DNA of 5,263 nt from Methanomicrobiales archaeon (GTDB lineage Archaea > Halobacteriota > Methanomicrobia > Methanomicrobiales > Methanoculleaceae): contig JAAZOW010000316.1 in NCBI GenBank assembly GCA_012797575.1, positions 1-5,263 of the forward strand. Direction: 5' to 3'. The notes beneath the pieces are model-generated. The model did not search any database and was not told the DNA's origin. It saw only the letters and a program-made list of their open reading frames with translations. Both the position numbers and the translations under genes were made by a program. Within the stretch, counting starts at the first letter, position 1. Each line of letters begins with the position of its first letter. This document shows positions 1-5,263 of the stretch, piece by piece.

Positions 1-37
1 AACAGGAAGCCCCGCCCGCAAGCGCGGGGTAGTTCAC
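1..37 (+). mobile_element. Right end of an IS200/IS605-family (TnpB-type) element; putative omega-RNA 3' end
   Basis: The sequence GGAAGCCCCGC, an 8-base loop, then GCGGGGTAGTTCAC forms a hairpin with a perfect 6-bp stem (10-15 with 24-29), followed by TAGTTCAC. A GC-rich hairpin introduced by GAAGCCCC and closed by GGGGTAGTTCAC is, from my knowledge of the family, the usual subterminal structure at the right end of many IS1341/IS605-type elements of archaea and cyanobacteria. In TnpB systems this end is also the 3' scaffold of the omega-RNA, with the guide taken from the DNA just beyond it, here from about position 38. If so, tnpB lies on the plus strand beyond the left edge and the element ends at C37. 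The assignment rests on one short motif. A plain hairpin terminator of an off-window gene is the main alternative. Confidence 0.55.
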
Positions 38-54
38 CATTGGTCAGTCACCTC
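38..54 (-). promoter_or_regulatory. Ribosome-binding site and ATG of a possible leftward gene, abutting the IS end
   Basis: On the minus strand GAGGTGA (48-54) is followed after seven bases by ATG (38-40), which is ideal spacing. The frame continues as VNYPALAGGASC to the left edge, but those codons are the complement of the putative IS right end (1-37). They may therefore be foreign to the original gene. The ATG is the last triplet before the proposed element boundary. The original gene product cannot be identified. Confidence 0.35.
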
Positions 55-150
55 TGCCCCGCCGGCCATGCAGGGCAGTCTGGCAAGCGGTGAGAGTGAA
101 CTCCGGAAGCCCGGTGAGGTGACCCACGGCTTTTCGGTATCCTGTCGCCG

Positions 151-163
151 CCTGCCAGGCAGG
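151..163. repeat. Perfect short palindrome
   Basis: CCTGCC-A-GGCAGG is a perfect 6+6 inverted repeat around one base. It sits about 20 bases from the TATA-like element, close to where a leftward transcript would start. It could be an operator or a small hairpin. It is not followed by a T-run on either strand, so a terminator is unlikely. Confidence 0.35.
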
Positions 164-179
164 AATGGGACGGTAAGTG

Positions 180-194
180 TTATATAATTTTCTG
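180..194 (-). promoter_or_regulatory. Putative archaeal promoter (BRE/TATA) reading leftward
   Basis: On the minus strand the sequence reads CAGAAAATTATATAAC. The TATA element TTATATAA (180-187) is palindromic, but the purine/A-rich BRE-like GAAAA lies directly upstream only on the minus strand. This points to leftward transcription starting about 25 bases away, near 155-160. It sits in an AT-rich island within GC-rich DNA. The possible target is the reading frame starting at ATG 38-40, or transcription antisense to the IS end. The call rests on motif appearance only. Confidence 0.4.
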
Positions 195-197
195 TTG

Positions 198-235
198 GTA
201 ATATTAAGTAATACAATATTAATGGCCAGTAATAT
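198..235. repeat. Three GTAATA direct repeats plus a 7-bp inverted repeat in an AT-rich island
   Basis: GTAATA occurs at 198, 208 and 229, spaced 10 and 21 bases, close to one and two helical turns. TAATATT (199-205) and AATATTA (215-221) also form an inverted repeat with a 9-base spacer. The array lies just upstream of the leftward TATA/BRE at 180-194, where an archaeal activator could bind. Low-complexity AT sequence could produce such repeats by chance. Confidence 0.3.
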
Positions 236-239
236 AATC

Positions 240-543
240 TCCCCTGATGGCATCGGCGTCCGACCGATCCTGGCTCCTCTGGACCGCAGGCATACGGCAT
301 GCACGAAGCCTCTCCGCTCGCCGGGCACTGGTGACGGTCCTTGTTCCCATGGGGCTGACGATCGGTACGAAGGTCACGTCGCTCCTATGGAAACTGGCAT
401 CAGTAGCCGGACAGTATACAGGACTGCGAACATGACAGGACCCGGTAGCACCTGCATCGCCAGGATTTGGAGTAACTGCTACAGTTTGGGAAACGAGGAA
501 TGAGGGAGCGCGACACATTACCGGGTACCATCGTCTACGCCGC
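240..543. other. Intergenic stretch without a recognisable gene, downstream of cobN
   Basis: This 304-base stretch follows the cobN stop. Open frames exist on both strands (for example 247-435 on plus, 62 codons, and 219-518 on minus, 99 codons). None has a convincing ribosome-binding site, a protein-like composition or a family I recognise. One small hairpin, AACTG-CTA-CAGTT (474-486), is followed by neither a clear T-run nor another termination signal. No rRNA, tRNA, CRISPR or riboswitch structure is visible. The operon terminator may be a diffuse T-rich archaeal signal that I cannot place. Confidence 0.5.
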
Positions 544-3500
544 TCACTCCTTCCTCTGTGCTCCCCATAACGCCTTTGCCTCCCCCACGGTCACCACATG
601 AACAGCGCCACCCTGGATGTCGCCGCCGGCATCGTCCATCCCCTCCTCGATCCAGCCCTCGATCTCGAGGTATGCCGCCCGTAGCCCATCGATGACATCC
701 GGGTCTGCGTCCCAGAGGCCGCGCCCGTGCGCCTCAAGCAACCGCCTCCCGATCTCCTCAAGCGCCCAGGGGTTTTCGCCCGCGAAAAACTGCCGCATCT
801 CCTGATCCAGAACAAACGTGCGGGCGATGTCATCGAAGATCCGGTCGTCCACCTCCTCGGTTGTCGCCTCCCACCCGTAGACGGTCCCCACCTGCCGCGA
901 GATGTCCCCGGCACCCTTGTAGCCGTGCCGCTTCATCCCCTCGATCCACTTCGGGTTGAGGAGCTTCGCCCTGACGACCCGACGTATCTCCTCTGCAAGC
1001 GTCCTAATCCCCACGCGGTCACGGTCGCGCGTATCACCGTAGTAGGCCGGCACCACATGCTTCGAGAGCGTCCGAACCGCCCGGGTCAGGCCACCGTGCG
1101 TCCCGAAGTAGCCGCAGCAACCGAGGAGGTCGTACTCGTCGGTCACCGTCTTGTTGAAGGTGAGATCAACGGTGGCAAGCTGAGTAGAGAAGATCTCCCT
1201 CGACTCCTCGCCGAAGGCATCCCGTCCGTAGGCGTAACTGTTCCATTCGATAAAGACGTCTGCAAGGTCCGCCTCCTCCTTCCAGGCCGACGCATAGACC
1301 GCAAGGCTGACGCCGTTGCCGTAGGTTCCCGGCTGGCTCCCGAAGATCCTGGCCGTCCCGCTCCCCGCAAGGGCGTGTTTTCGTATGAAGTTCATGTCGG
1401 AAGGTTCATCCAACGCCGCGACCTCCCGGATGGCGTCGTCAAGGAGCTCGACGCAGGTGTAGAAGCAGTCCCGGAGAATCCCGCTCATCCTGACGGTGAC
1501 GTCGATCCTCGGCCGCCCGAGTTCCTCAAGCGGGGTCACGCGGAAAGATCTGACCTTACCGTCAGTCCAGACCGGCTCGACCCCGATGAGGGAGAAGATC
1601 TGGGCAAGCTGCTCGCCGTCAGCCCACATGACGTCAGAGGCCATCCAGTACATCCCGATATTTTCCGGGATCCGTTCCTGATCCTCGACGTACTTCGCGA
1701 TAACGCTCTCAGCAAGCCTCATCCCGATCCGCCATGCGGCGCGAGTGGGGATGCGGAAGGGATCAAGTGAGTAGAAGTTCCGCCCGGTGGGAAGAACTTC
1801 TGGCTTTCCACGGGTGATCAGCCCGGAGGGGCCTGGTGGGATATAGATACCCGCACAACCGGAGAGCAGGTTCCCGATCTCATCGGAGCCATCCATCCGC
1901 GCCGCAAGATCGAGGATGCAGGAGCGGATCATCTCGAACACCTCCGGGTCGAGGCTACAGAGGCTGCCGGAGAGGATCCGCTCCGCCGCCCTATCCAGAG
2001 GCTCCCCTGCGAGGACCGCAGCTATGAAACCTCTTTCCGCGGTTTCTACGGCACGCAGCAGAGCACCGTCCACTTCAGCCGATCCGTCATGCCCCATCAT
2101 CCGGAGCACCGCGGATCGCAGATCCCCGCTGTAGCGCATGATAGCATGGATGAACTCCACCCGGCGCTCACCTTCAGGAACCTCCCCGAAGATGTGCATA
2201 CCGTCGGGGATCCGGGTATCGGCGATCCGAGACACAGAGGTATGGGCGGCGGCGACCACCTCTTCGAACGGGACACCGTGATCGAGGAGGGCGCGAAGCC
2301 CGATCTCGTCGCCGATACCGGTCTCTTCGAGGAGATCGACGATCGTGTGCTCGAGCGCATGCGCCCGCGCCCGATCGACGTCCTTGGCCCGATTGTAATC
2401 CGCGATCTGATCTTCGAGATCTTTTAATCCGGCGTAGAGATCGCTTGAGGTCATCACCGTCTGCATGTGGTCGACCAGAGTCGCGTAACTCCGCCGCTTG
2501 GCGATCGTCCCCTCAGGCGGGTTATCGGCGTTGTAGATGTAGAGATGGGGGATGGTCCCGATGGCGATGTCAGGGTAGCAGGCGTCGGAGAGGGCGACCG
2601 ACTTCCCGGGGAGAAACTCGAGATTCCCATGCGTGCCGACATGGATAACGACGTTCGCACCGAACGTCTCCTCGATATAGCGGTAGGTCGCAAGATACTG
2701 ATGGGTCGGCGGGACACTCGGGTCATGGAGGATCCGGCAGACCTGACCGTCGCACCGGGGGCCGGCGCACCCACGCTTTGGCTGGACGCAGACGAGGGCA
2801 TTTCCGTAGCGCACCCCGGTGACGACGATCCTTCCCTCGTGAACCATCGCCGGCGGGACACCATCGATCTCCTCGCCCGGGGGTCGGCCCCACGTCTCAC
2901 AGACACGGGCCCGGACCCCGGGAGGGAGAGTCTCGAACCAGGCGGTATACCTCTCCGGCTCCACCAGAGCAAGGGCACCACCTTTCCGGACGATCTCAGC
3001 GACCGATGTCCAGCGGAAGTCGCTGATCGCTTTTCTCTCCATGATGGTCCGGATCAGGTCTTCACCGTTCTCCGGGTAGTCGACCCCATATCCCCGGCCG
3101 TGCATCGCTTTGAGGATTCGCACGACGCTCTCCAGCGTATCAAGGTGTGCCCCGGCCCCGACCGTCGCTTCAACCGAGGCACAGGGCTTGTTGTGGAGGA
3201 TGAAGGCCACCCGGCGCTCTTGCGCAGGTATCATCGCAAGGTCGATCCACTTCCTCACCCGGGCGACGAACTTTGTCACCCGGTCGTCGATGGGAACGTG
3301 CCGCTCACCACACTCCTCCGCGCCGCAGGCCTGTGCCACACCGATCGGCACCATCTCGATCGCACCGAAGAACTCGGGCATCGCGACGTACCAGGAGACA
3401 TTGCTCCCACGCATGCCGTCCAGATCGCCCCTCCACTCCGCCTCGGTCTGGTGATAGAGGATCAGAGGGCGAAGGGCCGGCGTGCCGAACCCCTCAAGCA

Positions 3501-4245
3501 CCTTGACGATGGCCTCGGAGTCACGGGGCGGGGTGAACGTTCTTGCGTCGACAAGCGCATCGATCCGACCTGCAAAGAATGTCTCGAGCACCTCCCGGTC
3601 GGATAAAGCCCCAATAGATTGATCTGCGATCCCGAAACAGAAGACCGGGAGGACGTCGTAATGCCTTTCGAGTTCCCGGATCAGGGTGTTCTCGACAGTA
3701 AGGTCTCCGTTCACCCAGTGCGTCCGGGAAAGGAGGAGCCCAACCCGGATAGGATGCCTGGACGGGTACCAGGCAAGGTAGTCGCCGGGGTCATCAAAGA
3801 CAGCATCGGCATCCGGATGGTAGATCCCCTCCCAATGTGTCTCCTGCGGGGGGTCGCAGGCGATATCCAGACCGCCAACCTCAGTCTGGATGTAGCGGAT
3901 CAGGTTCCTGATATTCTCGGGTCCACCGTAGAGGAAGTAGGCGCTCACCGTGGAGACGATGGAGAGCGGGACGGTCGAGGCTGACCATGAGGCATCGGTG
4001 TAGCCAAACGAGATCACCGGAATGCCCTCCCTGAGTTCACTCAGGATCTCGTCCCAGATCGGGTCGTGTGATAGATGGATCAGGACGACGTCCGCCCCGT
4101 TGCATGATTCAATACATTCTTCCCGCTGTTCCGGGTCGTCTCTCAGCTCATGCACCTGCCACATCGAAAGATCAATCCCCGCCTCCTGCGCCGCACTGGA
4201 GAACTGTAGCAGTTCGCTACCCCAGGCCACTATCGCTATCTTCAT
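544..4245 (-). CDS. cobN: CobN-type chelatase large subunit (cobaltochelatase CobN / Mg-chelatase H family)
   Basis: Large tetrapyrrole- and metal-binding subunit of the CobN/ChlH family, 1233 residues and apparently intact (bacterial CobN is about 1275). Residues 1-125 form the N-terminal domain of archaeal CobNs; the chelatase domain spans roughly 165-1205. Family motifs: HDP-x3-PPTHQYLATYR (507-522); HVGTHGNLEFLPGK (535-548, with H535, H539, E543); NPPEGTIAKRR (575-585); the conserved MHIFGEVPEG (683-692); RIFGSQPGTYGNG (966-978); GTHGG (1048-1052); HGYKGAGDIS (1107-1116); and GENPWALEEI (1156-1165). A four-Cys group (C486, C493, C498, C503) precedes the HDP motif. The ATG overlaps the ATPase stop (ATGA) and has GGAGG four bases upstream. 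With CobS/CobT, aerobic CobN inserts Co into hydrogenobyrinic acid diamide; ChlH does the same for Mg with ChlI/ChlD. Neither partner set lies in the window. Because it is coupled to an importer, this paralogue may instead act on an imported ring or metal, as proposed for the CobN-like HmuS of Bacteroidetes. Family assignment is very secure; metal and ring are open. Confidence 0.95.
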   Translation of the reverse strand: MKIAIVAWGSELLQFSSAAQEAGIDLSMWQVHELRDDPEQREECIESCNGADVVLIHLSHDPIWDEILSELREGIPVISFGYTDASWSASTVPLSIVSTVSAYFLYGGPENIRNLIRYIQTEVGGLDIACDPPQETHWEGIYHPDADAVFDDPGDYLAWYPSRHPIRVGLLLSRTHWVNGDLTVENTLIRELERHYDVLPVFCFGIADQSIGALSDREVLETFFAGRIDALVDARTFTPPRDSEAIVKVLEGFGTPALRPLILYHQTEAEWRGDLDGMRGSNVSWYVAMPEFFGAIEMVPIGVAQACGAEECGERHVPIDDRVTKFVARVRKWIDLAMIPAQERRVAFILHNKPCASVEATVGAGAHLDTLESVVRILKAMHGRGYGVDYPENGEDLIRTIMERKAISDFRWTSVAEIVRKGGALALVEPERYTAWFETLPPGVRARVCETWGRPPGEEIDGVPPAMVHEGRIVVTGVRYGNALVCVQPKRGCAGPRCDGQVCRILHDPSVPPTHQYLATYRYIEETFGANVVIHVGTHGNLEFLPGKSVALSDACYPDIAIGTIPHLYIYNADNPPEGTIAKRRSYATLVDHMQTVMTSSDLYAGLKDLEDQIADYNRAKDVDRARAHALEHTIVDLLEETGIGDEIGLRALLDHGVPFEEVVAAAHTSVSRIADTRIPDGMHIFGEVPEGERRVEFIHAIMRYSGDLRSAVLRMMGHDGSAEVDGALLRAVETAERGFIAAVLAGEPLDRAAERILSGSLCSLDPEVFEMIRSCILDLAARMDGSDEIGNLLSGCAGIYIPPGPSGLITRGKPEVLPTGRNFYSLDPFRIPTRAAWRIGMRLAESVIAKYVEDQERIPENIGMYWMASDVMWADGEQLAQIFSLIGVEPVWTDGKVRSFRVTPLEELGRPRIDVTVRMSGILRDCFYTCVELLDDAIREVAALDEPSDMNFIRKHALAGSGTARIFGSQPGTYGNGVSLAVYASAWKEEADLADVFIEWNSYAYGRDAFGEESREIFSTQLATVDLTFNKTVTDEYDLLGCCGYFGTHGGLTRAVRTLSKHVVPAYYGDTRDRDRVGIRTLAEEIRRVVRAKLLNPKWIEGMKRHGYKGAGDISRQVGTVYGWEATTEEVDDRIFDDIARTFVLDQEMRQFFAGENPWALEEIGRRLLEAHGRGLWDADPDVIDGLRAAYLEIEGWIEEGMDDAGGDIQGGAVHVVTVGEAKALWGAQRKE

Positions 4246-5030
4246 ATAACCTCCACCCCGTCATCCGACGGGCTAATGGGAACCACATAGGGAACCCCCA
4301 TCTCATCTTTTACGACTGCCTCGACATCGTAGGCCGCACGCACCATCCCGGAGGTCAGGAGAGAAGACGGCGTTCCCTCTCCGAGCACCCGCCCATCCTT
4401 TAAGATCAGGAGTCGGTGACAGTAACGGGCGGCAAGATTCAGGTCGTGGATCGCCGCCACTACCGCAAGCCGGCGCTTTTCTGCGAGCCGGGTGAGGAGT
4501 GACATCACCTCGATCCGATTGCGCATATCAAGTGCGCTCGTCGGCTCGTCAAGAAGGATAACCTGAGCATCCTGCGCGACCGCTCGTGCGATGAGCACCC
4601 GCTGCCGCTCCCCTCCCGAGAGCCGGTCGACCCTGCGGGACGCAAACTCATCGATGCCGAGGAGGGAGAGCACTTCCGAGACCTTTTGTTTATCCTCCTC
4701 GGAGACACTCCAGCGCAGGTGCGGCCGCCTGCCCATCAGGACGGCCTCAAAGACCGTCGAAGAGCTGGTAGTGCTGCTGTTTTGCGGGACGTAGGCGATC
4801 ATCCGCGCTATCTCCGTCCGGTTCATCGAGCGCATACTGCGCCCACCAAGACGGATCTCTCCCTCGGGATCGAGGATCCGGTCCAGGCACCGGATCAGCG
4901 TCGTCTTCCCGGAACCGTTCGGTCCGACGAGCCCGAGGACCTCACCGGCATCAAGGGTGAACGAGACGTCTTCGAGCACCCGCCGGTCGCGGTAGGCAAA
5001 CGAGACCTCATGGGCAGAGAGCAGCGACAT
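4242..5030 (-). CDS. BtuD/FecE/HmuV-type ABC transporter ATP-binding protein
   Basis: Cytoplasmic ATPase that powers the permease encoded immediately upstream. Numbered from the ATG at 5030 (262 residues, normal for the family), all ABC motifs are present. They are Walker A GPNGSGKTT (36-44), Q-loop YVPQ (Q83), signature LSGGERQ (137-143), Walker B VILLDEP (D161, E162), D-loop SALD and H-loop His195 in AIHDLN. The segment after the Q-loop, ending in VLMGRRPHL, is typical of the iron-siderophore/haem/B12 group rather than of other importers. I chose the ATG at 5028-5030 because it overlaps the permease stop by one base (TGATG) and has GGAGG eight bases upstream. A TTG one codon earlier (5031-5033) is possible but less likely. 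The stop overlaps the cobN start in ATGA. The last 30 or so residues (VVKDEMGVPYVVPISPSDDG) form the variable tail common in these ATPases. No missing catalytic residue. The transported substrate is not determined by the sequence. Confidence 0.96.
   Translation of the reverse strand: MSLLSAHEVSFAYRDRRVLEDVSFTLDAGEVLGLVGPNGSGKTTLIRCLDRILDPEGEIRLGGRSMRSMNRTEIARMIAYVPQNSSTTSSSTVFEAVLMGRRPHLRWSVSEEDKQKVSEVLSLLGIDEFASRRVDRLSGGERQRVLIARAVAQDAQVILLDEPTSALDMRNRIEVMSLLTRLAEKRRLAVVAAIHDLNLAARYCHRLLILKDGRVLGEGTPSSLLTSGMVRAAYDVEAVVKDEMGVPYVVPISPSDDGVEVI
4250..4254 (-). promoter_or_regulatory. Ribosome-binding site of cobN
   Basis: GGAGG (continuing as GGAGGTTAT) on the minus strand within the last codons of the ATPase gene. 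It lies four bases before the cobN ATG at 4243-4245. The gap is short but the match is strong. With the ATGA stop/start overlap it fixes the cobN start and suggests coupled translation. Confidence 0.7.
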
Positions 5031-5263
5031 CAAGCATCCCTCCTGCGCATGAAGAGGTAGAGGAAGAACGGTATGCCGAGGAACGCGGTCATGATCCCGA
5101 CCGGGATGATGGCGCCCGGGATCAGGACGCGTGCAAGGCAGTCGGCGCCGAGGAGGAGGGCAGCCCCAACAAGCCCGGACGCGAGGATGAGGGTGCGATG
5201 ATCGGTCCCGATCGCCATCCTGGTGATGTGGGGCGCCACGAGGCCGATGAACCCGATGGTGCC
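5030..5263 (-). CDS. BtuC/FecD-family ABC transporter permease, C-terminal 77 residues (5' part outside window)
   Basis: Integral-membrane subunit of an importer for cobalamin, haem or Fe-siderophore. Only the last 77 residues and the TGA stop are visible; the frame stays open through the right edge. The visible part begins with the family signature GTIGFIGLVAPHITR (residues 1-15 of the fragment). In BtuC this segment forms the cytoplasmic loop that docks on the ATPase. It is followed by TDHR (20-23), a hydrophobic helix at about 25-45 ending in ADCLAR, and the IIPVGIMTAFLGIPFFLYLF segment (about 52-71), which is the last transmembrane helix. The tail is a short basic RRRDA. This order matches the end of E. 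coli BtuC as known from the family, so the C-terminus is intact. The stop shares one base with the ATPase start downstream. Family assignment is very secure. The substrate (corrinoid, haem, siderophore or cobalt complex) cannot be read from this fragment. Confidence 0.95.
   Translation of the reverse strand, partial: GTIGFIGLVAPHITRMAIGTDHRTLILASGLVGAALLLGADCLARVLIPGAIIPVGIMTAFLGIPFFLYLFMRRRDA
5039..5044 (-). promoter_or_regulatory. Ribosome-binding site of the ATPase gene
   Basis: AGGAGG on the minus strand, inside the end of the permease gene, with eight bases between it and the ATG at 5028-5030. This spacing favours the ATG over the TTG at 5031-5033 (five bases). Together with the TGATG overlap it indicates translational coupling to the permease. 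Confidence 0.75.

Noticed and set aside
34..328. Two overlapping minus-strand frames of 88 and 94 codons in the left intergenic region
   Set aside because: They cross the AT-rich promoter-like island. Their starts have no clear ribosome-binding site, and the translations look random (abrupt change of composition, no domain).
247..435. Plus-strand frame of 62 codons with a mildly hydrophobic centre
   Set aside because: There is no ribosome-binding site before the ATG. Its start precedes the transcription start expected from the nearest TATA-like element. No homology is recognised.
474..486. Hairpin AACTG-CTA-CAGTT as a terminator for the cobN operon
   Set aside because: The stem is only five base pairs. 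On the minus strand the following bases are ACTCC rather than a T-run, and it lies about 60 bases past the stop.
1..543. Cobalamin riboswitch or other leader controlling the operon
   Set aside because: This region is downstream of the operon, not upstream, and no B12-box-like core was seen. The true operon leader lies beyond the right edge.
727..1770. Long open frame on the plus strand (347 codons) opposite cobN
   Set aside because: It lies entirely antisense to well-conserved cobN motifs. Its translation is rich in Pro, Arg and Asp with no recognisable domain, as expected from GC-rich codon use.
2454..2981. Minus-strand frame of 175 codons within cobN
   Set aside because: It is an out-of-frame reading of cobN itself, rich in Ser, Arg and Pro. 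The overlapping cobN frame carries all the family motifs.
2467..3606. Second long plus-strand open frame (379 codons) opposite cobN
   Set aside because: It is a shadow of the conserved CobN core on the other strand. The translation is low-complexity and Asp/Arg/Pro-rich, with no family signature.

Overview
The window looks like a piece of a GC-rich methanogenic archaeal chromosome, probably Methanomicrobiales (a Methanoculleus- or Methanofollis-like organism). This is inferred from three things. The CobN is of the archaeal/anaerobe type with a Cys-rich insert. The genes have strong GGAGG ribosome-binding sites with overlapping stop/start codons. An AT-rich island carries archaeal-style BRE/TATA sequences. 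No rRNA or other phylogenetic marker is present, so the assignment is tentative.

About 90% of the window (544-5263) is one operon on the minus strand. In transcription order it holds the C-terminal end of a BtuC/FecD-type ABC permease (5030 to beyond 5263), a complete BtuD/FecE-type ATPase (4242-5030) and a complete 1233-residue CobN-type large chelatase subunit (544-4245). The permease stop and ATPase start share one base (TGATG). The ATPase stop and cobN start share four (ATGA). The three products are therefore probably made together by coupled translation. Such transporters carry cobalamin, haem or Fe-siderophore. CobN proteins insert metal into, or in some anaerobic homologues are proposed to remove it from, a tetrapyrrole. 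The likely job of the operon is import of a corrinoid, porphyrin or metal complex coupled to metal insertion or removal at the ring. The AAA+ partner subunits (CobS/CobT or ChlI/ChlD) and the substrate-binding protein are not in the window.

The left 543 bases hold no convincing complete gene. Positions 1-37 look like the right end of an IS200/IS605-family (TnpB-type) element: a GC hairpin followed by GTAGTTCAC. This would also be the 3' end of an omega-RNA for a tnpB lying off the left edge. Immediately beside it, reading leftward, are a TATA/BRE promoter-like sequence (180-194), a GAGGTGA ribosome-binding site and an ATG at 38-40. The element may therefore have inserted at the start codon of a leftward gene. 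Positions 178-238 form an AT-rich island with three helically phased GTAATA repeats. Positions 240-543 contain nothing I recognise.
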